DNA from: Pseudomonas viridiflava
GTDB lineage: Bacteria; Pseudomonadota; Gammaproteobacteria; Pseudomonadales; Pseudomonadaceae
Reading direction: 5' to 3'
Assembly (NCBI RefSeq): GCF_900590885.1
Contig: NZ_UUON01000045.1
Coordinates: 1 to 64,000, forward strand
DNA: 64,000 nt
Part shown: positions 51,832 to 62,218 of the stretch, in pieces
Layout: every line of letters begins with the position of its first letter
Numbering within the stretch: the stretch's first letter is position 1
Notes under the pieces: generated by a model
Seen by the model: the letters and a program-made list of their open reading frames with translations, nothing else
Databases searched by the model: none
Told to the model about the DNA's origin: nothing
Made by a program: the position numbers and the translations under genes

Positions 51832-54800
51832 TCAGTTGTCGTAGCCCAGGTTCGGTGCCAGCCAGCGCTCGGTCACGGCCAGGTCCTGGCCTTTGCGCGC
51901 GGTGTAGCTGTTGACCTGGTCCTTGTCGATCTTGCCCACGGCAAAGTACTGCGCCTGCGGGTGGGCGAAGTACCAGCCGCTGACCGCCGCCGCCGGGAAC
52001 ATCGCGTAGTGCTCGGTGAGGAACACGCCGCTGCGGCCGGCCTGCATCTCGCGGGCTTCAGGGTCCAGCAGTTGGAACAGCTGGGCTTTTTCGGTGTGGT
52101 CCGGGCACGCCGGGTAGCCCGGGGCAGGGCGGATACCGCTGTACTGTTCCTTGATCAGCGCTTCGTTATCCAGTTGTTCGTCCTTGGCATACCCCCAGTG
52201 TTCTTTACGCACCTGCTGGTGCAGCCATTCGGCGCAGGCCTCGGCCAGGCGGTCGGCGAGGGCCTTGACCATGATCGAGTTGTAGTCGTCGCCCGCGTCC
52301 TGGTAGGCCTTGGCGACTTCTTCGGCGCCGATACCGGCGGTGGTGATGAAGCCACCGATGTAGTCGGTCACGCCGCTGTCTCTGGGCGCCACGAAGTCGG
52401 CCAGGGAGAAGTTCGGCTTGCCGTCGGTCTTGATGATCTGCTGGCGCAGGTGGTGCAGTTTGGCAATTGGCTGCCCATCGTCGCCGTAGACTTCCAGGTC
52501 GTCGTCCTGCACCTGGTTGGTCGGCCAGAAACCGAACACGGCGCGGGCGCTGATGAGTTTTTCGTCGATCAGCTTGGCGAGCATTTCCTGGGCATCGGCG
52601 TACAGCGCGGTGGCGGCTTCACCGACCACTTCATCTTCGAGGATGCGCGGGAATTTACCGGCCAGGTCCCAGGAGATAAAGAACGGCGTCCAGTCGATGT
52701 ACTCGGCCAGCACCTTGAGGTCGATGTTGTCCAGCACTCTGGCACCGGTAAAGGTCGGCTTGACCGGCGTGTAGGTGCTCCAGTCGAACTGCGGCTTTTT
52801 GGCGATGGCCGCCGGGTAACTCAGGCGCTCGGTGCGTGCACTGCGGTTGGCGGTGCGCTCACGCACGTCGACGTATTCCAGGCGGGTCTTCTCGACAAAC
52901 GCCGGCTTCAATTCCTTGGACAGCAACTGCGTGGCCACGCCCACGGCGCGGGAGGCGTCGGTGACGTAGATCACTGCGTCATTGCTGTACTTGGGCTCGA
53001 TCTTCACCGCCGTGTGAGCCTTGGAGGTAGTAGCGCCGCCGATCATCAGTGGCAGGTGGAAATCCTGGCGCTGCATCTCACGGGCGACATGCACCATCTC
53101 GTCCAGGGACGGGGTGATCAGGCCGGACAGCCCGATGATGTCGCACTTCTGTTCCTTGGCCACCTGCAGGATTTTCTCGGCCGGCACCATTACGCCCAGG
53201 TCGACAATGTCATAGCCGTTGCAACCCAGCACCACGCCGACAATGTTCTTGCCGATGTCGTGCACATCGCCTTTTACCGTAGCCATCAGGATCTTGCCCT
53301 TGGCTTCCGGCTTGTCGCCTTTTTCCAGCTCGATGAACGGGATCAAGTGAGCCACGGCCTGCTTCATCACGCGGGCGGATTTCACCACCTGGGGCAGGAA
53401 CATTTTGCCGGCGCCGAACAGGTCGCCGACGATGTTCATGCCGGACATCAGCGGGCCTTCGATCACTTCGATCGGGCGCGCGAATGACTGGCGGGATTCC
53501 TCGGTGTCTTCGACGATGTGGGTGGTGATGCCCTTGACCAGCGCGTGTTCCAGGCGCTTGTTCACCGGCCAGCCGCGCCATTCCTCGGTTTCGGCTTCCT
53601 TGACGCTGCCGTCGCCCTTGTACTTGTCGGCGATGGCGAGGAGGGCGTCGGTGCCCTCCGGGGTGCGGTTGAGCACCACGTCTTCCACCGCGTCGCGCAG
53701 CTCGGCCGGGATTTGGTCGTAGATCTCCAGCTGGCCGGCGTTGACGATGCCCATGGTCAGGCCGTTGCGGATCGCGTACAGCAGGAACACCGAGTGGATC
53801 GCCTCGCGCACCGGGTTGTTGCCACGGAACGAGAACGACACGTTGGACACGCCGCCGGACGTCAGCGCATACGGCAGCTCGTCGCGGATGTAGGCACAGG
53901 CGTTGATGAAGTCGACGGCGTAGTTGTTGTGTTCCTCGATACCGGTGGCCACCGCGAAGATGTTCGGGTCGAAGATGATGTCTTCCGGCGGGAAGCCGAC
54001 TTCATTCACCAGGATGTCGTAGGAGCGTTTGCAGATTTCTTTCTTGCGCGCTTCGGTGTCGGCCTGGCCGGCTTCGTCAAAGGCCATCACCACCACCGCG
54101 GCGCCGTAGCGCTTGCACAGTTTGGCGTGGTGAATGAACTGCTCGACGCCTTCCTTCATGCTGATGGAGTTGACGATGCCCTTGCCCTGGATGCACTTGA
54201 GGCCGGCTTCGATCACGTCCCACTTGGAGGAGTCGATCATGATCGGCACGCGGGAGATGTCCGGCTCGCCGGCAATCAGATTGAGGAAGGTGACCATGGC
54301 CTTCTTCGAATCGAGCATGCCCTCGTCCATGTTGATGTCGATCACCTGGGCGCCGGCTTCCACCTGCTGCAGGGCGACTTCCAGGGCCTCGGTGTAGTTG
54401 TCTTCGCGGATCAGGCGGGCAAAGCGCGCGGAACCGGTGATGTTGGTGCGCTCGCCGACGTTGACGAACAACGAGCTGCGGTCAATCGTGAACGGCTCCA
54501 GGCCCGACAGACGGCAGGCCTTGGGGATGTCCGGGATCGGGCGCGGCGCATAACCGGCCACGGCCTTGGCGATGGCTTCGATGTGGCCCGGCGTGGTGCC
54601 GCAGCAGCCGCCGACGATGTTGAGGAAGCCGCTCTGGGCGAACTCTTCGATGACCTTGGCCGTTTCCGACGGCAGTTCGTCGTATTCGCCGAATTCGTTG
54701 GGCAGGCCGGCGTTGGGGTGCGCGGACACGTGGGTGTTGGCCTTGTTCGACAGCTCCTCCAGGTACGGGCGCAGCTCGCTGGCGCCCAGGGCGCAGTTGA

Positions 54801-55542
54801 GGCCTACCGAAATCGGCTTGGCGTGGGCCACGGAGTTCCAGAACGCTTCGGTGGTCTGGCCCGACAGGGTGCGGCCGGAGGCGTCGGTGATGGTGCCGGA
54901 AATCATGATCGGCAGTTCGAGGTTCAGCTCTTCGAACACGCCTTGCACGGCGAAGATCGCCGCCTTGGCGTTGAGGGTGTCGAAGATGGTTTCGATCAGG
55001 ATCAGGTCGGCGCCGCCCTCGATCAAGCCTTTGGTGGCCTCGGTGTAGTTTTCTACCAGCTCGTCGAAGGTCACGTTGCGGTAGCCGGGGTTGTTCACGT
55101 CCGGCGACAGCGAGCAGGTACGGCTGGTCGGGCCGAGTACACCGGCGACGAAACGTGGCTTGGCCGGGTTTTCGGCGGTCTTGGCGTCGGCGATCTTGCG
55201 CGCCAGGCGTGCGCCTTCTACGTTCAGTTCATAGGCCAGCTCTTCCATGCCGTAGTCGGCCATGGAAATGCGCGTGGCGTTGAAGGTGTTGGTTTCGAGG
55301 ATGTCGGCGCCGGCATCCAGGTAGGCTTTCTCGATGCCGCCGATCACGTCCGGGCGGGTGATGACCAAGAGGTCGTTGTTGCCCTTGACGTCGCTTGGCC
55401 AGTCGGCGAAACGTTTGCCACGGTAATCCTGCTCCTCAAGCTTATAGCTCTGGATCATCGTGCCCATGCCGCCGTCGAGGATCAGGATGCGTTCCTTGAG
55501 GGCTTGGTGAAGGGCTTGCAGACGAGCGCTACGATCGGGCAT
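51832..55542 (-). CDS. metH: Cobalamin-dependent methionine synthase
   Basis: This 1236-residue enzyme transfers a methyl group from methyl-tetrahydrofolate to homocysteine through B12. Domains in order: homocysteine-binding with zinc cysteines (GLNCALG, VGGCCGTTPGHI); folate-binding (NVGERTNITGSARFARLI); cobalamin-binding with DVHDIGKNIVGVVLGCNGYD, whose His coordinates cobalt; and a C-terminal activation domain (GIRPAPGYPACPDHTEKAQL). Length matches E. coli MetH. It is flanked on both sides by toxin-like effectors or cti, and is monocistronic on the minus strand. Confidence 0.97.
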   Translation of the reverse strand: MPDRSARLQALHQALKERILILDGGMGTMIQSYKLEEQDYRGKRFADWPSDVKGNNDLLVITRPDVIGGIEKAYLDAGADILETNTFNATRISMADYGMEELAYELNVEGARLARKIADAKTAENPAKPRFVAGVLGPTSRTCSLSPDVNNPGYRNVTFDELVENYTEATKGLIEGGADLILIETIFDTLNAKAAIFAVQGVFEELNLELPIMISGTITDASGRTLSGQTTEAFWNSVAHAKPISVGLNCALGASELRPYLEELSNKANTHVSAHPNAGLPNEFGEYDELPSETAKVIEEFAQSGFLNIVGGCCGTTPGHIEAIAKAVAGYAPRPIPDIPKACRLSGLEPFTIDRSSLFVNVGERTNITGSARFARLIREDNYTEALEVALQQVEAGAQVIDINMDEGMLDSKKAMVTFLNLIAGEPDISRVPIMIDSSKWDVIEAGLKCIQGKGIVNSISMKEGVEQFIHHAKLCKRYGAAVVVMAFDEAGQADTEARKKEICKRSYDILVNEVGFPPEDIIFDPNIFAVATGIEEHNNYAVDFINACAYIRDELPYALTSGGVSNVSFSFRGNNPVREAIHSVFLLYAIRNGLTMGIVNAGQLEIYDQIPAELRDAVEDVVLNRTPEGTDALLAIADKYKGDGSVKEAETEEWRGWPVNKRLEHALVKGITTHIVEDTEESRQSFARPIEVIEGPLMSGMNIVGDLFGAGKMFLPQVVKSARVMKQAVAHLIPFIELEKGDKPEAKGKILMATVKGDVHDIGKNIVGVVLGCNGYDIVDLGVMVPAEKILQVAKEQKCDIIGLSGLITPSLDEMVHVAREMQRQDFHLPLMIGGATTSKAHTAVKIEPKYSNDAVIYVTDASRAVGVATQLLSKELKPAFVEKTRLEYVDVRERTANRSARTERLSYPAAIAKKPQFDWSTYTPVKPTFTGARVLDNIDLKVLAEYIDWTPFFISWDLAGKFPRILEDEVVGEAATALYADAQEMLAKLIDEKLISARAVFGFWPTNQVQDDDLEVYGDDGQPIAKLHHLRQQIIKTDGKPNFSLADFVAPRDSGVTDYIGGFITTAGIGAEEVAKAYQDAGDDYNSIMVKALADRLAEACAEWLHQQVRKEHWGYAKDEQLDNEALIKEQYSGIRPAPGYPACPDHTEKAQLFQLLDPEAREMQAGRSGVFLTEHYAMFPAAAVSGWYFAHPQAQYFAVGKIDKDQVNSYTARKGQDLAVTERWLAPNLGYDN

Positions 55543-55709
55543 GGGACTACTCTAGGTCAGGCATTACGGAGGGCGTGGATCATAGCAAACCTGTGCGCTT
55601 TTGGAGCATGGTAGGTTTTTGCATGAATATCGTTCATGTTGATGGCGTGTCGACATCGGTAGAATCGTCGGCAATTTTTCAGCGCACGCATTGAATCGGG
55701 ACCGGATAC

Positions 55710-57992
55710 ATGTCACTTCGTCTTATCGTCAGCGCCGTCCTGGCATTGATCGCCAGTACCGCCCTGGCGGAAGGTTCCATTTCATACACGCGCGATATCC
55801 AGCCGATCTTCACCGAAAAGTGCGTGGCCTGCCATGCCTGCTACGACTCTGCCTGCCAGCTCAACCTGGGCAGTGCCGAGGGCGCGGCGCGCGGTGCGAG
55901 CAAAATGCCGGTGTACGACGGCGAGCGCAGCCAGGCCGCGCCCACCACGCGTTTGTTCTATGACGCCTTCGGCAAACAGGCCTGGCAGCAGAAAGGCTTT
56001 TATTCGGTGCTGGACGCCCAAGGCAGCCAGGCCGCCCTGATGGCGCGCATGCTCGAGCTGGGCCACAGCGCGCCGTTGCAGCCCAACGCCAAGTTGCCCG
56101 ATGACATTGTGTTGGGCCTGAACCGTGAAAACATGTGCGCCGCGCCCGGCGAGTTCAATGCCTACGCCGGTGCCCGTCCCAGGGAAGGCATGCCGCTGGC
56201 GGTCACCGGCCTGACCGACCAGCAATACCAGACCCTGCAACGCTGGCTGGCCTCCGGCGCCCCGATTGACGAGCAGGGCCTGGCGCCGAGTGCCAAGGAA
56301 GCCTTGCAGGTGCAGCAGTGGGAAAACCTGTTCAACCAGCCGGGCGCCCGCGAAAGCCTGGTGGCGCGCTGGCTGTTCGAGCATTTGTTTCTGGCGCATA
56401 TCTATTTCGAGAATGGCGAGCCGGGGCATTTCTTCCAGTGGGTGCGTTCGCGCACGCCAAGCGGCCAGCCCATCGACCTGATCGCCACGCGCCGCCCGAA
56501 TGACGACCCAGGCACCCAGGTTTACTATCGCCTGTGGCCGGTACAGGGCGTGATCGTGCATAAAACCCACATCACGTACCCGTTCAGCGCGGCGAAAATG
56601 GCCCGCATCAAAGAGCTGTTCTACGCCGGCAACTGGCAGGTCAACGCCTTGCCGGGTTATGGTCCAGGGCGGCGCGCCAACCCGTTCGAAACCTTCGAGG
56701 CCATCCCGGCCAAGGCGCGCTACCAGTTCATGCTGGATAACGCCGAATACTTCGTACGCACCTTTATTCGCGGGCCGGTGTGCCGTGGGCAGATCGCCAC
56801 GGACGTGATCCGCGACAATTTCTGGACCCTGTTCCAGGATCCTGACCACGATCTGTACATCAACGATGCCCGCTACCGCGGCCAGGCCACGCCGCTGCTG
56901 GCGATGCCGGGGCAGATCGACGACGTGGGCAGCGTGCTCAGCCTGTGGCTCAAGTATCGCGACAAACGCAATGAATACGAGGCCTTGCGCCGTGACAGCT
57001 ACGCCGACCTGCCGCCGCCCAGCTGGTCGAGCCTGTGGGCGGGCAATGACAATGCGTTGCTGACCATCTTTCGGCATTTCGACAGTGCTTCGGTCAGCAA
57101 AGGCCTGATTGGCGAAGTGCCGCAGACGATGTGGCTGTTCGACTACCCGCTGCTGGAGCGCACCTATTACCAGTTGGCGGTGAACTTCGATGTGTTCGGC
57201 AACGTCTCCCATCAGGCCCAGACCCGCCTGTACTTTGACCTGATTCGCAACGGCGCCGAACAGAACTTCCTGCGCCTGATGCCGGCCGACAGCCGCGATG
57301 ACTTTATGGACGACTGGTACCAGAACAGCGGCAAGATCAAGCTGTGGCTGGACTACGAAGCGATTGACGACGATAAGCCTACGGGGCTGCATCTGGATGA
57401 AAAGGATCCCAAGCGCGACTTTGCCAATCAATTACTCGGTCGTTATGGCGACCTGAACGCCAGCCCGGACCCGATCAACCGCTGCACCGGCGCCTATTGC
57501 TCGCGCGACGGTATCGACCCGGCGTTGCAGGACGCCGAGCAAGCATTGAGCCGCCTGACGTCGCGGCCGGCGGCGGGGCTTAAAGTCATCGACCAGTTGC
57601 CCGAAGCCACGATGCTGCGTATTGAAACCGCCGGCGGCAAACGGGTGGTCTACAGCCTGCTGCGTAACCGCGCGCACAGTAACGTGGCGTTTCTGCTGGG
57701 TGAGGCCTATCGCTATCAGCCGGGGCTGGACACGCTGACGGTCTACCCAGGGGTGCTCAGCAGCTACCCGAATTTCATGTTCAATATCCCTGCACAGGAA
57801 GTGCCCGAATTCGTTGCGCAGATGGAGCGCGCCAAGGATGCCAATCGGTTTGGGAAGATTGTCGACCGCTGGGGCGTTCGGCGCAGCCACCCGTTGTTCT
57901 GGCAGTATTTTCACGATTTATCGCAGTACATCCGCGACACTACGCCCGTGGAAGACGGCGTGCTGGACATGAATCGCTACGAGAACCTTTAA
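55710..57992 (+). CDS. cti: Fatty acid cis/trans isomerase
   Basis: This 760-residue periplasmic heme protein turns cis into trans unsaturated fatty acids in membrane lipids, a rapid response to solvents and heat in Pseudomonas. The signal peptide ends ALAEGS (about residue 21). The cytochrome c-type heme site is CVACHACYDSACQLNLG (CxxCH). The central region has WVRSRTPSGQPIDLIATRRP and YRLWPVQGVIVHKTHITYPF, and the length matches the family. It is divergent from metH, the same pairing as in P. aeruginosa, where tse1/tsi1 lie between them. Confidence 0.96.
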   Translation: MSLRLIVSAVLALIASTALAEGSISYTRDIQPIFTEKCVACHACYDSACQLNLGSAEGAARGASKMPVYDGERSQAAPTTRLFYDAFGKQAWQQKGFYSVLDAQGSQAALMARMLELGHSAPLQPNAKLPDDIVLGLNRENMCAAPGEFNAYAGARPREGMPLAVTGLTDQQYQTLQRWLASGAPIDEQGLAPSAKEALQVQQWENLFNQPGARESLVARWLFEHLFLAHIYFENGEPGHFFQWVRSRTPSGQPIDLIATRRPNDDPGTQVYYRLWPVQGVIVHKTHITYPFSAAKMARIKELFYAGNWQVNALPGYGPGRRANPFETFEAIPAKARYQFMLDNAEYFVRTFIRGPVCRGQIATDVIRDNFWTLFQDPDHDLYINDARYRGQATPLLAMPGQIDDVGSVLSLWLKYRDKRNEYEALRRDSYADLPPPSWSSLWAGNDNALLTIFRHFDSASVSKGLIGEVPQTMWLFDYPLLERTYYQLAVNFDVFGNVSHQAQTRLYFDLIRNGAEQNFLRLMPADSRDDFMDDWYQNSGKIKLWLDYEAIDDDKPTGLHLDEKDPKRDFANQLLGRYGDLNASPDPINRCTGAYCSRDGIDPALQDAEQALSRLTSRPAAGLKVIDQLPEATMLRIETAGGKRVVYSLLRNRAHSNVAFLLGEAYRYQPGLDTLTVYPGVLSSYPNFMFNIPAQEVPEFVAQMERAKDANRFGKIVDRWGVRRSHPLFWQYFHDLSQYIRDTTPVEDGVLDMNRYENL

Positions 57993-58000
57993 GGCATGTA

Positions 58001-61000
58001 TCAGACACACACCATCTGATAGTCAGTGGTCAGCGCGTTGACCAGTGCCTGAAGGCTGTCGAAACGCTGATGGAGGAGAGCACCGAACTCAGCGTCGTCA
58101 AGGTAGTACTTCGAGTTGCGACTCAGGATCGCTGATCGAGTCAGTTGGTTTTGGCGGTTTCGGTAATGCAAAATTGGCAGCTGGGTCAGGTTGCGCTCAA
58201 GGGAAAACATGCCCTTGCTGTGCAGCCGGAACTCGGGGAACGACGTCACGGGTGTGCCTGGCAGGTTGATCAACAGGTCGCATTGCAGCTTGATGGGGTG
58301 TTGCACGTTGCCATGGTACGTGGCTTCGCCAGGGTCTCTGAAGGCGTGTGCGGACAAGGCCCGGTCGACACTGCTGATACGTGCACCGACCGCGTTGGTC
58401 ATATCGGCGATCCCTCGCACGCCCAGATACTGATTGACATGGCCGCAGCCGACCAGCGCTACCCAGCGGCTTGCTCCCCGTTGGACCTGATCGGCGTTTA
58501 TCAGTTTTGCTGCGTGATAATTCATCGTGCGCAAACGCTGTTGCAGCATATCCAGGCTGAACGGCTTGATAGCGGCGATACTGCACGAGGCCAGGCAATC
58601 GATCGCAACCGGGCGTATGCCCTGTGCACGGGCTGTATCGATCAATCGCCTGTAGGTGAACGCGTCATTGGCGTTGGTCACCTGGTCGATTTGCTGGAGC
58701 AGGGTTTTCAGCTCCGGGGTGTGTTCTCCGGTCCTGGAAAGGAAAAACCGGTCGAGGGCGGTTTGGTGCAGGTCCCAACTGAAGGCTTCCAGGTAGAGCA
58801 CTCTTACGCCCTGCTGGTGAAAGGTGGGCATGTTTTCGATCAGAAACTGCCGTGCGATTGAGTGGGTGTGCATCTCTGCGACGACCAGGCCTGGGTGTTG
58901 ATCAAGGATTTCCTCAATCAGGGCGCGCACGTCTGTGTGGTTGGCCTGCGCCAATCGTGGCTTGGGTGCAGGCCTGAATTGCACGAGGGAGCGCTGGGCG
59001 TCCTGGGTCAGCCTTTCGCGCACCGCTTCAAGATGGCGCTGAAACGCGCGAGTCGCCGGCGCGTAGAGCTGCGAATTCGCCAGGTTGAGTATGCCGAAGC
59101 GTTCGGTGGCAAAGGCCGCAAGCTCGTTGCGGTGAGCAGGGCTGAGATGGTAGCTGTTCAGGGGGGTATCGGCACCCGTGCGTGGGGCATCATCCCCCCC
59201 GCCGAGCAGGCGCAGCTGCCGTTCCCGGGGTACAAACGACCATATGTCGGTCAGCTCATCCTGGGCGACAAGGTAGCGAATGTTGGGGAAGGCTGGGTCA
59301 TGGATATAACGTTGTCCTTGTATTTGCAGGCTGGGGTGAAAGTCGTCACCTATCCGTACGAAATATTCCGATCCGGCGTTATTGCGATAGAGATTGCCGG
59401 ACATTTGCCTGAGATCTTTCGAAGGCACCGGCACAAGGGGGTTGGCGGGTGCGGGGGGCAGGCTGCTCAGGGCAGGCGGCAGGGCAGAGGGGGTTGTCAG
59501 CACTACTCGACTGTTACTGCCGATAAGGGACCATATCTGGTTGGCTGCGGATCTGGACTTCTTTATTTGTGCCAGCATCAAGTAAATCTGGCGGATATGC
59601 GACAGTGCCGTAAGCGTTGAGGTGACGGGCAGAAAACCAAGGATGTCGAGCCCGACTTCAACGCCAAACATGATTTTGTTCATGACCGACTGCTTTTTGA
59701 CCTCGGCATTGGTGGTGGACTCGCTGCCAGCGCTATGCCTCAGGGTGTGGACTAACTGATCGTACATCGATTCATGCACATTCCCGTTGACGGGAACCAG
59801 GCGCAGGGTGTCGAACGGGTTGCCTGCCCGATGGCGCGAGGCGCTCAGAAAGGTCTTCATCCAGTCCTGGGAAAACGCCTTGTGTTCCAGGGAGCGTTTG
59901 CCTTCGGTGGTCAGCCGTTCCTGGAAATAGCGGACCCATGGGGGCGAGGAGGCCCACTGATCTTTCAGCACGCATTTGAGTGTGCCCAGGTCCTTGAACT
60001 CCTTGAACTCCTGGCCGTCTGGCCCGTTGGGCGTATAGAGCACGACATTGGGGACGGAGGCCGGGTGTTGGGCGCTGAGCACCAGCACGTTGTTCAGCTC
60101 ATAACCATTACGAGCCCTCGGGCTGTTGCCGATTTGCAGAATATTGGCAACGATCAGTTGGCCTTCTACGCTGCGCAGGGCTGGCAATGGATGATCAATC
60201 AATGCTTTGACCCATTCGTAGCCGCGGTTGAGCCGGTCAGGCAGGAACCGTGTGTTTTCCAAGTGCGCAACCAAGGCGTTGGCCTTAAGCGTGGCCAGGT
60301 ATGCCCTTCGCCACGACTCACGCAGTTCTGCGCCCTGTACGATCATTTGTTCGTGTAATAACTCATCGTAGCCTTGGCCCGCGTCCAGATCCTTGGCGAG
60401 GGCGCGTAGTTCATCATTATTGAGGAGCACCTCTGTGGGGGCCTTGTGCAGGTAATGGGCGTGTAAACGGCTGTTCGTGCGTGCCAGCAGTTTCATATAG
60501 GTCACGTCCCAAGGGTCGACGTTTCTCAGCACAAACTGGGTCAGTGTCATGCGTTCCAGATCGATTTTCTTCGGGTACTCAGCTGCGGGGCCACCAATGG
60601 TCGGGGTCGAGGATCCGGAAGGATTGATAGGGCTTGAAACGGTCGTAAAGACCACCTGCACCGTTTCCGGGTCGAGGTCGACGAAACGCGGCGCGAAGTA
60701 CTCCTTAATGCGTTTGCGGGTATAAGCCTGCAACGAAGGGATCTGTTTTTGCATCAGCAAACGGGCCAGGGTCTTGTTTTGCGCATGGTCGTCGTCCAGG
60801 TATTGCCGCAAACGTATCCCGTTGGCTGGATCGAGTGCGATATACCAATCCGGGCGATGTTTTTCGAGTAGCAAGATTGCGCGGGCTTTGAGCCCATGCC
60901 CAAGGTCCAGTAGAGGGCCGATATCGGCGGCGTGATCGAAAGCTTCCTGCAGCGCCGCGAAGTCTGTTTCATCTTTGGGCAGGGTCTGCCAAGTGAACGC

Positions 61001-61996
61001 CAAGTCACTTCGCTGCTGGTCCAGAAGGGCCTGGGCGGCATATTCAAAGATATTACCTTCGACTGTGGTGAACGAAATGGATCGCTGAGGGTGCCGTTCG
61101 ATCCTGCCATGGGCGTGCCATGGCACGTTGCGTAGCAGTTGGTGGCGCGAGCTGGGTGCGGCCAGGCGAGCTTGCAGCGCCTGCTGGAGCGCCCGCAGGG
61201 AGTCAAAGGTTTGGATGCCATTGATGTTGCAGCACAGCACAACAGGGCCGCAGTCGGTGTCGGCGTTTATCGATGACCCTGGTGTCTTGGTTGTCAGGAT
61301 GAATGTGTTGAGCAGGTCGATGTCCGGCAGGCCGTCTGCGATGTGCACACTCGCTTTCAGCGTGGAAGGGCGTTGCTCGGAGGGGGCGCTGGCCCGTTGG
61401 ATAGCGCTCGGGCAACGGTACAAATGGTCCAGCATGTGCCTGAAGTGCAGGCCCAGCGTGCCATCCTCCAGACGCAGCGCTGCCAGGGCTTGCAGAGCAC
61501 TGCGCTGGATGTCGGCCAGCCATTGCCGGCGCGTGCGAAGATCGGTGTCGGAGTAAGCGCCGTTCCAGAACGCATCGAGTTGTCGGGCGTAGAGTTGGTC
61601 CGGGCTGCGAACCATGGATTCGATCAACGATTCAAATGAGGGGTTGCTGTATAGGGTCGAATTCGCCGATTGCAGGCAGGCTCGGTAAAAGCCGTTATCT
61701 TGCAGGACGCCGCCTGCCCATGGCCTTTGTGCGAGGAGTCGTTGCAAACCATTGACGCTGTACCCCGCAGGCGCGTACACGCGGCGATCGGGGACGGTGA
61801 TGAACCAGAGGTTCTTTTCGTAGCGTATTTCTTGCGCCTCAATCGGCGGCGGGCGTGTGGCGAACATGTTTTGTGCGTGCGAGTGAAGAACGCCGATCAG
61901 GCTATACGCACTGGGTTGTTGTTGGAGTAGTTGCTGCAGTTGCGTTTGGAAGCTGGCAATGTTTTCCAGATAAAACGACGAGGGTGAGGCTGGCAT
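58001..61996 (-). CDS. Giant toxin-like effector (dermonecrotic-toxin-like core, PMT/EreA/ChaN/TIKI-like C-terminus)
   Basis: This 1331-residue protein has no signal peptide. The middle (about 470-770) resembles the DUF6543 toxin domain: LDAGQGYDELLHEQMI and NVVLYTPNGPDGQEFKEFKD. A weakly hydrophobic segment follows near IMFGVEVGLDILGFLPVTST. The C-terminal ~300 residues carry VVAEMHTHSIARQFLIENMP, VLYLEAF, IRPVAIDCLASCS and WVALVGCGHVNQYLGVRGIA. This is the motif set of the membrane-targeted effector domain found in Pasteurella multocida toxin-like proteins and EreA/ChaN/TIKI folds. One sampled stretch (60301-60360) is 52% G+C, low for this window. It starts divergent from nfuA; no immunity gene is adjacent. 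Confidence 0.75.
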   Translation of the reverse strand: MPASPSSFYLENIASFQTQLQQLLQQQPSAYSLIGVLHSHAQNMFATRPPPIEAQEIRYEKNLWFITVPDRRVYAPAGYSVNGLQRLLAQRPWAGGVLQDNGFYRACLQSANSTLYSNPSFESLIESMVRSPDQLYARQLDAFWNGAYSDTDLRTRRQWLADIQRSALQALAALRLEDGTLGLHFRHMLDHLYRCPSAIQRASAPSEQRPSTLKASVHIADGLPDIDLLNTFILTTKTPGSSINADTDCGPVVLCCNINGIQTFDSLRALQQALQARLAAPSSRHQLLRNVPWHAHGRIERHPQRSISFTTVEGNIFEYAAQALLDQQRSDLAFTWQTLPKDETDFAALQEAFDHAADIGPLLDLGHGLKARAILLLEKHRPDWYIALDPANGIRLRQYLDDDHAQNKTLARLLMQKQIPSLQAYTRKRIKEYFAPRFVDLDPETVQVVFTTVSSPINPSGSSTPTIGGPAAEYPKKIDLERMTLTQFVLRNVDPWDVTYMKLLARTNSRLHAHYLHKAPTEVLLNNDELRALAKDLDAGQGYDELLHEQMIVQGAELRESWRRAYLATLKANALVAHLENTRFLPDRLNRGYEWVKALIDHPLPALRSVEGQLIVANILQIGNSPRARNGYELNNVLVLSAQHPASVPNVVLYTPNGPDGQEFKEFKDLGTLKCVLKDQWASSPPWVRYFQERLTTEGKRSLEHKAFSQDWMKTFLSASRHRAGNPFDTLRLVPVNGNVHESMYDQLVHTLRHSAGSESTTNAEVKKQSVMNKIMFGVEVGLDILGFLPVTSTLTALSHIRQIYLMLAQIKKSRSAANQIWSLIGSNSRVVLTTPSALPPALSSLPPAPANPLVPVPSKDLRQMSGNLYRNNAGSEYFVRIGDDFHPSLQIQGQRYIHDPAFPNIRYLVAQDELTDIWSFVPRERQLRLLGGGDDAPRTGADTPLNSYHLSPAHRNELAAFATERFGILNLANSQLYAPATRAFQRHLEAVRERLTQDAQRSLVQFRPAPKPRLAQANHTDVRALIEEILDQHPGLVVAEMHTHSIARQFLIENMPTFHQQGVRVLYLEAFSWDLHQTALDRFFLSRTGEHTPELKTLLQQIDQVTNANDAFTYRRLIDTARAQGIRPVAIDCLASCSIAAIKPFSLDMLQQRLRTMNYHAAKLINADQVQRGASRWVALVGCGHVNQYLGVRGIADMTNAVGARISSVDRALSAHAFRDPGEATYHGNVQHPIKLQCDLLINLPGTPVTSFPEFRLHSKGMFSLERNLTQLPILHYRNRQNQLTRSAILSRNSKYYLDDAEFGALLHQRFDSLQALVNALTTDYQMVCV

Positions 61997-62218
61997 CGAG
62001 TTGATCTCGTGGGCGCTGTGAGCGGGATCAACGATGTTAAAACTGCCTGGCGCGGTGGCGGCGTAGATATATAGAGGGTCGGGAGGCTGTTCCTGTGGGG
62101 GCTGGTTGACGTGCGTGCGCCGCGGATGGGGGCTGACCTTTTCCCGACAAAAATACTAGGACTTTGTATCTCGGTAATAATTTGGCGTAAACTGCCGGCA
62201 AGCCTGTGAGGAGTTTCC

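Noticed and set aside
53518..55614. Long (~700-codon) plus-strand frame opposite metH
   Set aside because: Antisense shadow of a fully conserved metH.
55543..55709. Cobalamin riboswitch upstream of metH
   Set aside because: Only 167 bases shared by two divergent promoters, with no B12-box-like sequence recognised.
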